In this document: piece by piece, positions 25,883 through 34,495 of the stretch
How positions within the stretch are numbered: the stretch's first letter is position 1
Layout: each line of letters opens with the position of its first letter
DNA from: Natronosalvus amylolyticus
GTDB lineage: Archaea > Halobacteriota > Halobacteria > Halobacteriales > Natrialbaceae
Direction: 5' to 3'
Assembly (NCBI RefSeq): GCF_024298845.1
Contig: NZ_CP101160.1
Span: forward strand, 62,001 to 126,000
Length of the DNA: 64,000 bases
Notes under the pieces: model-generated
What the model was told of the DNA's origin: nothing
Database searches by the model: none
Seen by the model: the letters and a program-made list of their open reading frames with translations, nothing else
Program-made: the position numbers and the translations under genes

Positions 25883-27070
25883 CTAACAACCAGTCGGACC
25901 GCAGGTGAGTTCGATTTCGTCGTCGATGAACGCCTGTCTGGCGGCTTCGATGTTCTCGTCGAGCGAGTCTGGCAGTTCTCCGACGAACTCCTGGCCGACG
26001 ATGAAATCGATTCCTTCGTTTTCGATACTCAGGTTCTGTTCACCAGAGACGTCTTCCCAATTATCTTCGACGACCGCCTCGGTCACCATGTAGGTGGCCT
26101 CATTGAGCGCTTTGATTGCAGAACCGAGGATTACATCGGCGTATTGTTCGTCGCCGACAGACTGGTCGGTGTCGACGCCGAGAGCGAACCGATCGTTATC
26201 CTGCGCTGCGGAGAACGCGCCAGCGCCCGCGGCGGCCGCGGCGTGCCAGACGATATCCGCACCGTCGTCGAACTGTGAACTGGCTACCTCGTTGAGCGCC
26301 TCGACGTCGGAGAAACTCCCGCCGTAGCCTGTGAGGACGTCGATACTGTCATCAATCCACTCGACACCTTCGATATAGGACTGTTCGAAGGCGTTGATGA
26401 GATCGATATCCTCCCCCCCAGCGAATCCAACGACTGATTCGTCCGGGTCAGTCGAACTATCTCCGTGCTGAATATCCTCCTGCGTGAGGGTAGCTGCTGC
26501 AACGCCAGCGAGGAACGACATCTCGTTGTTCATCTCGATCCAACCGGACACGTTTTCCGCACCCTCGACGTGGTCGTTAATTAACATCCAATACTGGTCG
26601 GGGTACTGCTCTGCATTTTCGGCCAAGCCTTCCCAATGTTGGTAGCCAACCATCACGATGAGGTCGTAAGCCCCTTCGGCGGCCAGATCTTCCTGTCTCG
26701 CGGCGAACTGTGCGGTTTCGGTCTCCTCGACCTGTGTGACCTCGAGACCGAAGTCCTCGGCGGCCTCTTCGAGACCGGCTAGGGCGTTGTCATTGAACGC
26801 GTTGTCGCCGAATCCGGCGTCACTTGAAATGATGGCGACCTGTCCACCGTCAGCTTCACCATTGCCGTTTCCATTCCCGTTCCCGTCATCGTCGCCGGTC
26901 CCATCGTCGTCGCCGTTTCCGTCGTCGTCCCCGTTGCCGAGACAACCGGCAATCGTAATCGCACCAAATGCCGCACTCGAGCCCAGTACGCGTCGTCGGC
27001 TGATTCTTCCCCTTAGATCTGTTCGTGAGGCGTTCCCTTCCCCTTCGTGTTCACAGCTATCTTGCACCAT
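25883..27070 (-). CDS. BMP-family substrate-binding lipoprotein
   Basis: A 395-residue exported binding protein. Twin-arginine SRRRVLGSSAAFGAITIAGC (residues 24-43) ends in a lipobox with Cys43. An Asp/Gly/Asn low-complexity linker follows (about 44-72), then the BMP domain (73-390): QVAIISSDAGFGDNAFNDNA and GYQHWEGLAENAEQYPDQYW. BmpA/PnrA proteins bind purine nucleosides or related ligands. First gene of a four-gene transport operon with its own promoter (a GTTTAATG element about 30 nt upstream). Confidence 0.93.
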   Translation of the reverse strand: MVQDSCEHEGEGNASRTDLRGRISRRRVLGSSAAFGAITIAGCLGNGDDDGNGDDDGTGDDDGNGNGNGNGEADGGQVAIISSDAGFGDNAFNDNALAGLEEAAEDFGLEVTQVEETETAQFAARQEDLAAEGAYDLIVMVGYQHWEGLAENAEQYPDQYWMLINDHVEGAENVSGWIEMNNEMSFLAGVAAATLTQEDIQHGDSSTDPDESVVGFAGGEDIDLINAFEQSYIEGVEWIDDSIDVLTGYGGSFSDVEALNEVASSQFDDGADIVWHAAAAAGAGAFSAAQDNDRFALGVDTDQSVGDEQYADVILGSAIKALNEATYMVTEAVVEDNWEDVSGEQNLSIENEGIDFIVGQEFVGELPDSLDENIEAARQAFIDDEIELTCGPTGC

Positions 27071-27221
27071 GTGAATGAAGTCATTACCCGAACATTAAAC
27101 TTTTTCGACATATTTTACACCTGTTGGGGGTGCTATATTATCTACCTATCGACCAATATCGCTGCTGTATATTATGTGGATTTTATGAATAGCCCATCAA
27201 ATTAAATGATTGCTGATTGAT

Positions 27222-27309
27222 ACTATAGTAGCCAGTGAAACGATTTACACACCTATCCCGACGTAGTCTTGCGGTAGGGTGTGCAATGACTTTCACTGGC
27301 TACTATAGT
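27222..27309 (+). mobile_element. palindromic element P1, copy 1 (88 bp)
   Basis: The ends are ACTATAGTAGCCAGTGAAA and its exact reverse complement (19 bp each, 27222-27240 and 27291-27309). The inner part continues an imperfect stem (TTACACACC opposite GGTGTGCAA). Two more copies are at 45265-45340 (left arm degraded) and 62928-63011 (inverted). It has no coding capacity and its size fits a MITE or PATE-type palindrome moved by an unknown transposase. Confidence 0.6.
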
Positions 27310-27394
27310 GGCTTCCCAAACCTGCACGGATGCGTGAAATCGATAGCTGTGTTCCGGTTTCACGCATGGGTCGACGTTTGGGAGGGTACTATAG
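27303..27394 (+). repeat. palindromic element P2
   Basis: Outer arms CTATAGTGGCTTCCCAAAC and GTTTGGGAGGGTACTATAG match at 16 of 19 positions when reverse-complemented. Inner arms ATGCGTGAAA (27330) and TTTCACGCAT (27358) are a perfect 10-bp stem. It shares the CTATAGT end with P1. A matching right end, GTTTGGGAGGGTTCTATAG, occurs alone at 45197-45215, again next to a P1 copy. Confidence 0.55.
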
Positions 27395-27407
27395 AGGTCG
27401 AACGGAC

Positions 27408-27650
27408 TTACTGGAACTGCTCAATGACTCCCTCGAACACTCCTTTGGGAAGCTGGTAGATCTGTTCGCTGCCGGTGATGACGTCGGTTTCTCTCACCAA
27501 CACCAGTTCGTTTTCCACGTACTCGGCGTCGACGTTCGAGACGAACTTGGCTTCGTACCGTGGGAATTGCTGACCGTGTTCACCGACCGTAAAATCACGA
27601 ACGGTCGTCCATTCGTCGCTAGTGAGTCTGTTCGTTGTAGTTTGTTGCAT
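27408..27650 (-). CDS. hypothetical protein (80 aa)
   Basis: An 80-residue protein starting MQQTTTNRLTSDEWTTVRDF and ending QLPKGVFEGVIEQFQ. It is acidic and beta-strand rich, and looks genuine by composition. A TTTAACACC element about 25-35 nt upstream could be its TATA. The stop lies only 14 bp from palindrome P2. No family is recognised. Confidence 0.5.
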   Translation of the reverse strand: MQQTTTNRLTSDEWTTVRDFTVGEHGQQFPRYEAKFVSNVDAEYVENELVLVRETDVITGSEQIYQLPKGVFEGVIEQFQ

Positions 27651-27743
27651 GATTGTTGGACAAATAGGAGGGACAGGTGTTAAATACGTCCATAATAGGA
27701 TATCCCAGTGGGGATATTGCTTAAGGAAGTATATATTCGGGTT

Positions 27744-28850
27744 CTACAGCGCCTCGAGTAGCGCGTCGATATCTCCGCGGGTGTTGAACGCGTGGACCGA
27801 CACTCTGATACCGTCCGGGAACGGCAACGAGCGAACGGTGATGTCGGCATCCGAGAGCCTCGAGACAGTCGCTTCCGGGTCATCGACGTCGAGCGTCACC
27901 AGCCCGGACTCGAACGAACGAGGGCTCAACAGTGTCTCGTCGTCGAGACCCGATTTGAGTCGGTCGGTGAGCGTTTCGATGCGCGATTCGATGGCCTCCG
28001 TGCCGAGTGACTGGTGAATATCGATAGCTGCCTCGAGGCCGGCATACGGGGCTGGCGTCGTCGTGCCGAATTCGAAGCGGCCAGCTCCGTCGATGTACTC
28101 GTAGTCGGGGTCGGTGGGGGTGACCACACTTTTGTATCCGATTGCCGATGGGACACACCCTTCTTCGACACCGGGTTTCACATAGAGGAAGCCGGCCCCG
28201 AACGGGCCGAGGAGCCACTTGTGGCCAGCACCGACGACGAAATCGGCGTTCCACTCGGTTACGTCGACAGTGGTCTGGCCTGGCGACTGGACGGCATCGA
28301 CCACGGCGAGTGCCCCGGCGTCGTGGGCGATATCGACGAGTTCGGCGACTGGCAACCGCGTGCCGTGACTCCAGGTGATCGAGCTGAAGAAAAGCACTCG
28401 GGCGTCTTCGACGGCATCTTTGACCGCGTCGATGTCGACCCGACCGCGTTCCGTCTCGAGGACGCGAACCTCGACACCGTGGGCCCGCTCGAGTTTGGCC
28501 CAGGGGAGCATACCGGCAGGGTGCTCGAGGTCGGTGCGGACGACGACGTCACCTTCTTGCCAATCGAAGGCCCCAGCGATGCGGTTGATGCTGTCGGTGG
28601 TGCTCTCGGTGAGCGCGATTTCCGATTCGCTGGCGTTGAGCAATTCGGCGACACCCGTTTTCGCCCCATCGATTCGCTCGCCAGCGGCGGCGTACATACC
28701 GGTGTCGACCGGGTCGTTGTACTCGTGGGCCTCGAGTGCTTTCGTTGCGGCGTCGACGACTCGACGTGGGCTCGGGCCGCCTGCGCCGGTGTTGAGGTAA
28801 ATGCCTCGCTCGAGTGCCGGGATATCGGCACGGAGTGTCTCGAAGTTCAT
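27744..28850 (-). CDS. PLP-dependent aminotransferase class V
   Basis: A 368-residue fold-type I PLP enzyme. The cofactor lysine is K211 in VVGAGHKWLLGPFGAGFLYV. Other marks are YLNTGAGGPSPRRVVDAA at the start, HPAGMLPW near 110, and DAVQSPGQ near 186. The layout is that of cysteine-desulfurase-like/isopenicillin-epimerase-like enzymes (haloarchaeal class V group). It lacks an obvious catalytic loop cysteine of IscS/SufS, so a true desulfurase role is less likely. It stands alone. Confidence 0.88.
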   Translation of the reverse strand: MNFETLRADIPALERGIYLNTGAGGPSPRRVVDAATKALEAHEYNDPVDTGMYAAAGERIDGAKTGVAELLNASESEIALTESTTDSINRIAGAFDWQEGDVVVRTDLEHPAGMLPWAKLERAHGVEVRVLETERGRVDIDAVKDAVEDARVLFFSSITWSHGTRLPVAELVDIAHDAGALAVVDAVQSPGQTTVDVTEWNADFVVGAGHKWLLGPFGAGFLYVKPGVEEGCVPSAIGYKSVVTPTDPDYEYIDGAGRFEFGTTTPAPYAGLEAAIDIHQSLGTEAIESRIETLTDRLKSGLDDETLLSPRSFESGLVTLDVDDPEATVSRLSDADITVRSLPFPDGIRVSVHAFNTRGDIDALLEAL

Positions 28851-29075
28851 CGTTGTGTCAATAGTTGTGTGGGGGGTGGTAATCGTTTGCCTCGATCAAC
28901 GAGCGTGTGCGATACGGGGCTCGCCGAATAGCGGGTGACGAGTGGAGCGGGGAGAACGGACCACGTCCGTGCTCGACAGGGCGAGTGATAGGGATAATTG
29001 AAAACGTTTCCCGGTCAGTGACCACCTCGGTTCGTCGCTGACCAGCAAGCGAATACAACAAACCCTATGAACCGT

Positions 29076-30107
29076 TTAGAGCTGTGGGCTGGCTGCTTCC
29101 GTTTCGGGCTCGGCAGCTGATTCGGGCTGTTCGTCGAGCCAGCCTTCGGCGTCGAGGGCGGCCATGCTGCCGGTCCCCGCGGCCGTAATCGCCTGTCTGT
29201 AATCGGGGTCCATGACGTCACCTGCCGCGAAGACGCCTTCGACGGCAGTTTCGGTCGTCATGCCCTCGAGCGTGACGATGTATCCGGTTTCGTCTCGGTC
29301 GACCCCGGTTTCGGCGAGGAAGTCGGTGTTCGGGACGTGGCCGACACCGTAGAAGATGCCCCCGACCTCGACGTCCTCGAAGGTGACGCCGTCGTCTTTC
29401 GCCGTCGGATGCCCGTCCGGATGGCTCACCAGCCTTGCGCCGGTGACGCCGGTTTCGGTCGAGCCGTGGATCTCGAGTAGTTCAGTGTTCCAGCGGAACG
29501 AAATATTCTCGTTCTCGCGGGCACGCCGGGCCATGATGTCAGAGGCCCGAAGTTCGTCCCGTCGGTGGACGACTGTCACGCTGTCGGCGAACTTCGTGAG
29601 GAAGAGCGCTTCTTCCATCGCGCTGTCGCCGCCGCCGATCACCAGCACGTCGTCTCCGCGGTGGAACGCACCGTCACATGTTGCACATGTCGAAAGCCCA
29701 TACCCCATGAGTTCGCTCTCGTTTTCGGCACCGACCCAGCGGGCGCTCGCCCCCGTGGCGACGATCAGGGCCTTCGTGTGAATCACGTCGCCCGTGGCCA
29801 ACTCGAGGGCGAATGGGCGTCCCTCGAGGTCGGCCTGTTCGACTTCGCCGTGGGTAAATTCGGCACCGAATCGCTCGGCTTGCTGTTTGCCGCGCTGGAT
29901 GAGTTCCATCCCGCCGATGCCATCGGGGAAGCCCAGATAGTTCTCGACCTCCGTCGTGAGCGTCAGCTGTCCGCCCGGTTCCGGCCCCTCGAGAACCAGC
30001 GGCTCGAGGTCGGCGCGGGCCGCGTAGACGGCTGCGGAGAGGCCGGCAACGCCCGAGCCGACGATGACGAGTTCTCGTGGGGTGTCCTGATGGGGTGTCT
30101 CTGTCAT
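29076..30107 (-). CDS. trxB: thioredoxin-disulfide reductase
   Basis: A 343-residue low-Mr thioredoxin reductase. FAD motif VGSGVAGLSAAVYAAR (16-31), redox pair CATC (C141, C144), and a second Rossmann motif IGGGDSAMEEALFL with VVHRRDELRAS, whose arginines suggest NADPH. The late FAAGDVMDPDYRQAITAAG is the FAD-domain signature. A C-terminal Glu/Ala-rich tail of about 20 residues is extra. It lies 10 bp downstream of the thioredoxin gene on the same strand: a trxA-trxB operon. Confidence 0.93.
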   Translation of the reverse strand: MTETPHQDTPRELVIVGSGVAGLSAAVYAARADLEPLVLEGPEPGGQLTLTTEVENYLGFPDGIGGMELIQRGKQQAERFGAEFTHGEVEQADLEGRPFALELATGDVIHTKALIVATGASARWVGAENESELMGYGLSTCATCDGAFHRGDDVLVIGGGDSAMEEALFLTKFADSVTVVHRRDELRASDIMARRARENENISFRWNTELLEIHGSTETGVTGARLVSHPDGHPTAKDDGVTFEDVEVGGIFYGVGHVPNTDFLAETGVDRDETGYIVTLEGMTTETAVEGVFAAGDVMDPDYRQAITAAGTGSMAALDAEGWLDEQPESAAEPETEAASPQL

Positions 30108-30117
30108 TTCGCGGAGT

Positions 30118-30483
30118 TTAGTTGGTGTAGTTATCGATCAGCTGTCGCATCTGTGCCTCTGGCAGGACGCCGACGTGCTGTTCGACCTGCTGGCCGTCCG
30201 CAAAGAGCAAGATCGTTGGGACGCCGCGGACGCCGTAGTGGGCGGCCAGCTGCTGGAGCTGGTCGACGTCGACTTTGGCGATTACCGCGTCCGTTTCTTC
30301 TGCTAGCGTCTCGAGGACTGGCTCGAGCATCTGACACGGACCACACCAGGTGGCGAAAAAGTCGACGAGGACGACGTCGTGCTCGTCGACGACCTGGGAG
30401 AGGTGGTCTGCGCTTTCGATATACACTGGCGACGACGCCGGGTCTGTCGCCGTCGTATCGTTCGTAGTTGAATCAGTTGTCAT
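30118..30483 (-). CDS. trxA: thioredoxin
   Basis: A 121-residue thioredoxin with active site FFATWCGPCQM and the cis-proline loop GVRGVPTILLF. Residues 1-20 are a Thr/Ser/Asp-rich leader common in halophilic proteins. ATG 30483 is chosen because TTTAAA (30509-30514) lies 26-31 nt upstream, a leaderless spacing; a longer frame lacks halophilic composition. It reduces protein disulfides using TrxB of the same operon. The motif GTATTGCAC lies 47 bp upstream. Confidence 0.93.
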   Translation of the reverse strand: MTTDSTTNDTTATDPASSPVYIESADHLSQVVDEHDVVLVDFFATWCGPCQMLEPVLETLAEETDAVIAKVDVDQLQQLAAHYGVRGVPTILLFADGQQVEQHVGVLPEAQMRQLIDNYTN

Positions 30484-30508
30484 CACATCCACGTATGAGC
30501 TCACAGTG

Positions 30509-30543
30509 TTTAAAGGTTTTGTGTTCACTGTGCAATACAGCAC
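30509..30543 (-). promoter_or_regulatory. TATA box and GTATTGCAC motif before trxA
   Basis: On the minus strand, GTATTGCAC (30530-30538, flanked as GTGC...GCAC) is followed by the TATA CCTTTAAACAC, then 26 nt to the ATG. The motif sits just upstream of the BRE position, a typical activator site. Similar strings precede VKOR, TusA, rhodanese-MBL and the regulator at 32426. Confidence 0.5.
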
Positions 30544-30781
30544 CTCCCTTTCATACACTCCTCCGAATCCGTTTTTTCCTCTACTGTTGAAAACACGCCT
30601 CAAAATCAAGCTCTGGCCATTATACTGGGTGGGAAATTGGCCGCCCCCTTCGTTTGCGGTCGAACGTGGCTCGCTTCGACGAATCGACTATCTCTGGTGT
30701 TTTGCTCAAATAGTGCTATATTGCTTGTCGATCAAGATGTGCAATTCGGGGAGTCACGGGACGTCACCGTTCCTTGAGGTG

Positions 30782-32017
30782 TCACGCCAATTGCTCCGCA
30801 AGTACCGCAGGCAACGAGTGATAGACTGCCGCCGTCCGAGCGAGCGCATCGACAGTGATGTACTCATCACAGGCATGCACTGTATCCGTCGCCACGGCGA
30901 ACTCCACGGTGGGAATGCCTGCCTGTCGTAATCGCTTTGCGTCACCGCCGCCGGTCGCACTTCGTTTGAATACACGGGTCTCGAGGACGGTTTCAGCCGC
31001 CTCAGTGAGGGCTGTCACGAGCGGACTATCCGGCCGTTCGGAGGAACCGACACTCCAGCTGACGTCGGCGATGGTGACACCCTCGACGTCGGCCACCCAC
31101 GAACGGATTTGTTCGAGGAGACTCTCGGTATCGACACCGGCGCTCAATCGCACGTCGAGTTCCGCTCGAGCGAACCGGGGAACGCTGTTGACGGCATCAC
31201 CGCCCTCGATCGTTCCCAGATTGATCGTCGGATACCGAAACAGGTCGCGCGCGACCTCCCGCCCCATCGATGGTGCGTAGTACTCGAGTGACTCCTCGAG
31301 AATCGGTTCTACCTCGGGCGGAATCGACAGCGGCTGATCCTCGAGCCCGGTTCGCACTTTCGTAATCGCCCCCCAGAGGCGATCGATCGCGTTGGTCCCG
31401 AGCATTGGTCGCGAGCCATGTGCCGACTCGCCCGTGGCTTCGAGGGTGAGCCAGATGCTGCCCCGGTCAGCCACCGTCACCGAGTGCGCATCGCTGGTAC
31501 AGGTCGGTTCTCCGATAACGCAGGCGTCCGCCTCGAGTTTGTCGGCTTCGAGCAGTGCCTTCACACCGGCAGGGCCGCCGACTTCTTCATCACTCACGAA
31601 CGCAAAGGTGAGCGTGAGTGGTGGCTTCTCGTCGCTCGTCGCGTAGTATCGTGCGAGTTCGACCATCGCTGCAACCGCTCCTTTCATATCCGTCGTCCCG
31701 CGTCCGTACACCCTGTCCTCGACGCGTTCGCCGAGCGGGTCGTACGACCATCCGTCAGGATCGTAGGGGACGGTGTCGAGGTGGCCGCTATACAACACGG
31801 TTTCCTCGCGCGTTCCGGGTATCGTCGCGAGCAGGTTTGGCTTGGCTGGATCGCTTGCAAATCGTTCGGTCTCGAGACCGGACGCTGAAACGGTGTCCTC
31901 GAGCGAGCGAACGATCGCACGGGTGTCACCCGGCGGGTTCGACGTCTCGTGGCCGACTAACTCGAGTGTTCGTGTGACGAGTTCGTCTCGAGTAACCGGT
32001 GACAGATCGAAGGCCAC
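30782..32017 (-). CDS. M20 family metallopeptidase (ArgE/DapE/ACY1 type)
   Basis: A 411-residue zinc amidohydrolase. Metal motifs: SGHLDTVP (near 82), GRGTTDMKG (near 109) and DEEVGGPAG (near 142), plus the late GGDAKRLRQAG and a C-terminal histidine (VHACDEYI). A dimerisation domain lies at about 185-300 (ESAHGSRPMLGTNAI). Members remove acyl groups from amino acids or succinyl-diaminopimelate; the substrate is not clear. It starts only 4 bp after the stop of the regulator at 32022, so they probably share a transcript. Confidence 0.9.
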   Translation of the reverse strand: MAFDLSPVTRDELVTRTLELVGHETSNPPGDTRAIVRSLEDTVSASGLETERFASDPAKPNLLATIPGTREETVLYSGHLDTVPYDPDGWSYDPLGERVEDRVYGRGTTDMKGAVAAMVELARYYATSDEKPPLTLTFAFVSDEEVGGPAGVKALLEADKLEADACVIGEPTCTSDAHSVTVADRGSIWLTLEATGESAHGSRPMLGTNAIDRLWGAITKVRTGLEDQPLSIPPEVEPILEESLEYYAPSMGREVARDLFRYPTINLGTIEGGDAVNSVPRFARAELDVRLSAGVDTESLLEQIRSWVADVEGVTIADVSWSVGSSERPDSPLVTALTEAAETVLETRVFKRSATGGGDAKRLRQAGIPTVEFAVATDTVHACDEYITVDALARTAAVYHSLPAVLAEQLA

Positions 32018-32021
32018 GACC

Positions 32022-32426
32022 CTAGCTGTTCGCTTGTAACTGTCGTTCGATGTTCTGGTCGTATTTGTCCTCGAACTCCTGGATCAACTGGCCCATTTTG
32101 GCGTACCAGTCGTTGAGCATGCGCTGCATGTCGTTGGCGATCTGCTCTGGATCGGTTGGCCGGTAGACGTGGTAGTATCCACCCTGTTCGTAGTTGATCT
32201 GTTCTTTCTGGATGAAGCCACTCTGGAGCAATCGCTGAATTGCCCGATAAGCCGTCGAGCGTTCACGGTCCACTTTCTCAGCGACTTCGTCGATCGTCAG
32301 CGGGTCATCGCTCTGGACGAGCGCCTGAAAACACTCCTTATCGAGTTGCTTGAGCCCGTGGATACACTCCAGCAGGCCTTCACACTGCATATCCTGCTGC
32401 AGTTGTTCTGCCATCGAGTTTGCCAT
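32022..32426 (-). CDS. winged-helix regulator (TrmB/MarR-like, possibly redox-sensing)
   Basis: A 134-residue protein. Residues 25-85 form a winged helix with ALVQSDDPLTIDEVAEKVDR and ERSTAYRAIQRLLQSGFIQK. The C-terminal 45 residues are an amphipathic helix (MLNDWYAKMGQLIQEFEDKY) for dimerisation. Two cysteines (C15 and C21) precede the helix-turn-helix; a thiol switch as in the haloarchaeal regulator OxsR is possible, from memory. The start MANSMAEQL is preferred. A GTG-type palindromic motif (32459-32478) and a TATA (CCTTATACC) precede it. Confidence 0.82.
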   Translation of the reverse strand: MANSMAEQLQQDMQCEGLLECIHGLKQLDKECFQALVQSDDPLTIDEVAEKVDRERSTAYRAIQRLLQSGFIQKEQINYEQGGYYHVYRPTDPEQIANDMQRMLNDWYAKMGQLIQEFEDKYDQNIERQLQANS

Positions 32427-32458
32427 GAGTAGCGATACGAACCCCACTGGTATAAGGG

Positions 32459-32478
32459 TTGTGTGAATATTGCACAAT
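32459..32478 (-). promoter_or_regulatory. inverted-repeat motif before the TrmB-like regulator
   Basis: The plus strand reads TTGTGTGAATATTGCACAAT: a 5-bp inverted pair TTGTG/CACAA, containing TATTGCAC. On the gene strand it lies about 33-52 bp before the ATG, just upstream of the TATA. It shares the TATTGCAC/GTGCAATA core with the trxA, VKOR and TusA promoter regions, fitting autoregulation. Confidence 0.45.
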
Positions 32479-32618
32479 CCCGATGAGCTGCGGTTTTTGT
32501 CCTGATAGGGCGACTTGCAGACTCCGAAACTGGTGTTCGGTCGAGTACCACTCGAGGGACCAATCGCAACTTGTGTTTCCCAATTCGGCTCCGTTGGAAT
32601 CGTTACTCAATTGCGCCC

Positions 32619-32873
32619 TCAGACTCTAGAACGCTTCGATGACCGGTTGCTGACCGTCTCGAAGTCTGCCATCGCCTCGAGTTCTTCGTTTACGCTCTCG
32701 AGGTCGATGGTTCCAGAGATGGCATCGGCGGGGCGGAGCTTACCGGTATCGAGCATTCGAAAGATCTCTTCGTACCGCGTCGGCGGCATCTCGAGCGAGC
32801 TGTAGAAATCGATTATCTGCATCACCATGGTGCCGGTAGGCAACGCCACCAGGGCTATAGCTACGTGCTGGTT
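32619..32873 (-). pseudogene. C-terminal relic of a zinc-type alcohol dehydrogenase
   Basis: The visible protein end reads LPTGTMVMQIIDFYSSLEMP then RYEEIFRMLDTGKLRPADAI and LEAMADFET, the C-terminal part of Zn-dependent alcohol dehydrogenases, where a quinone/NADPH binding fold leads to the ...MADFETVGIPVID tail. Here the tail changes to SNRSSKRSRV and there is no N-terminal catalytic domain. About 75-85 of some 350 residues remain. It faces away from the lipid-kinase gene. Confidence 0.65.
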
Positions 32874-32945
32874 CCGAACCTGTTTTGACTGGTGCCGAGG
32901 TCCCGTTACGCGGTTTTATCTGCGTCGCCACACGATATACTGTCG

Positions 32946-33920
32946 ATGGAGCGATCGCGGGACGGCAAGGGAGAGACGTGCCGTAGCCGCCGGGTAGAGG
33001 GTTCGGATGCGTTCGGTTCCGAGCGAATCCTCGTTTTGAACCCGGTGAGCGGGAACGAAGATCACGCCCTCGCTGTCGAGTCTCGTGCAATAGAACACGG
33101 ATTCCAGGTTCACGAGACAACAGGCCGCGGCGACGCCGAACAGATCGCGCGTCGAGCTGCGAACGCGGGCGTTTCCGCGATCGCAGTCGCGGGGGGCGAC
33201 GGCACGGTACACGAAGTCGTCGCCGGACTCTACGACGTCGGAGCTATTGCGGAGGTAGACTGTGCGGTCGTCCCTGCTGGGACCGCGAATGTCTTTGCGA
33301 GACGGCTCGGGATTGCCGACATCGAGGAGGGATTTCGCACGATCGAGCGGGGCAAGACCCGGCGGATCGACGTCGGAGTTGCGAACGACGAACCGTTCGT
33401 CGGGACCTGTCTCGTCGGGGTGACTGCGGAAGCGAACACGACAACGACGGACGAAGCAAAGCGTCGGCTGGGTGTGTTCGCATATGCTCGGACGGCGCTC
33501 CGGTTGCTCTCCGACTACGAGGGGCGGCCGTTGCGAGTGACGATACGCGACGAGGGGAGAGCCGACGACCGGTGGTCCGGCGACGTCTTCCTGTTGTTTG
33601 TCGGAAACGCCGCTGGATTCCCGGCTTTTCGGGGGCTCGCGGCGACGAATCCCGAGGATGGGCGGTTCGACGTTTTGATCGTCGAAGATCGTCCGAGGGC
33701 CGATCTGTTGGACTCGCGGACGATGGCTGGAATATTCGGCGACGGCCCGATAACCCGCCGCGAAGGATCGGCGCTTACGATCGCCGCCCGTCAATCCGAC
33801 CCCATCCCGTTCAGTCTGGACGGCGAGCTCCGATTGGCGACTGAAATAGAGGTCCGGATGCTCGCGCAACAACTATCTGTCTACGTCGGGCGCGATTACG
33901 ATTTGGTATCCGACTATTGA
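32946..33920 (+). CDS. diacylglycerol-kinase-family lipid kinase (YegS/DagK type)
   Basis: A 324-residue lipid kinase. Motifs: LVLNPVSGNEDHA (N-terminal nucleotide loop), VAGGDGTVHEVVAGL (the GGDGT catalytic motif) and PAGTANVFARRLGI. The C-terminal domain has the usual FSLDGE pattern. It phosphorylates lipid hydroxyls at the inner membrane face; in archaea the natural substrate could be an archaeol precursor, not established. An upstream in-frame ATG at 32892 is less likely because it lies in the alcohol-dehydrogenase relic. Confidence 0.88.
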   Translation: MERSRDGKGETCRSRRVEGSDAFGSERILVLNPVSGNEDHALAVESRAIEHGFQVHETTGRGDAEQIARRAANAGVSAIAVAGGDGTVHEVVAGLYDVGAIAEVDCAVVPAGTANVFARRLGIADIEEGFRTIERGKTRRIDVGVANDEPFVGTCLVGVTAEANTTTTDEAKRRLGVFAYARTALRLLSDYEGRPLRVTIRDEGRADDRWSGDVFLLFVGNAAGFPAFRGLAATNPEDGRFDVLIVEDRPRADLLDSRTMAGIFGDGPITRREGSALTIAARQSDPIPFSLDGELRLATEIEVRMLAQQLSVYVGRDYDLVSDY

Positions 33921-34039
33921 TACGGACGGTGGTGATCCTTTCGTCCACGTGGTCGTCTCGTCCGTCGTAGCGGATCGGAGGATCGAGCGAAAAGCTATAC
34001 ACTCGTGGACCGTCTGTCTTGCCGTTTGGGCGCGCACCG

Positions 34040-34495
34040 ATGTACGAAACAATTCTCATTCCGACGGATGGAAGCGAAGGGACGGACCCCGCGATCGGCA
34101 ACGGGCTCGACATCGCCCGGAAGTACGACGCGACCGTCCACGCGTTGTACGTGATAGACGTCGCCGAACTACTCGAGATCGGGTATCTCGGGGGTGACAG
34201 CGCAGACTTCGAGGAGACGATCGAACCGCTCGAAGACGAGGCGAAACGCGCCGTCGAGGCGATCGAAGAACGGGCACGACGCGAGGGCGTCGACATCGTC
34301 ACGGTCGTCCGCCAAGGAACGCCCTACGAGGAGATACTGGAATACGCCGAGGACGCCGCCGCCGATCTGATCGTGATGGGGACACACGGGCGCAGCGGTC
34401 TGTCGCGTTATCTCATCGGGAGTGTGACGGAGCGGATCGTGCGCACGAGCGACGTTCCCGTACTCGTGGTTCAGCTGTCCGAAGACGGGGAGTAA
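34040..34495 (+). CDS. universal stress protein (UspA family)
   Basis: A 151-residue UspA domain starting MYETILIPTDGSEGTDPAIG. Full ATP-loop GTHGRSGLSRYLIGSVTER and then VPVLVVQL. It stands 119 bp after the lipid kinase. The start at 34040 gives the canonical MYETIL N-terminus; the earlier frame lacks acidic residues. No partner gene is seen. Confidence 0.93.
   Translation: MYETILIPTDGSEGTDPAIGNGLDIARKYDATVHALYVIDVAELLEIGYLGGDSADFEETIEPLEDEAKRAVEAIEERARREGVDIVTVVRQGTPYEEILEYAEDAAADLIVMGTHGRSGLSRYLIGSVTERIVRTSDVPVLVVQLSEDGE

Larger units (their letters stand above)
27071..27407. other. 337-bp non-coding stretch with two nested palindromic elements
   Basis: Contains the promoter of the BMP operon at its left end, then palindromic elements P1 (27222-27309) and P2 (27303-27394), which share the CTATAG boundary. 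Nothing here codes. Confidence 0.5.

Noticed and set aside
26860-26940. GA/TC-rich low-complexity DNA considered as a microsatellite
   Set aside because: It is the coding part for the Asp/Gly/Asn linker of the BMP-family lipoprotein, normal in halophilic lipoproteins.
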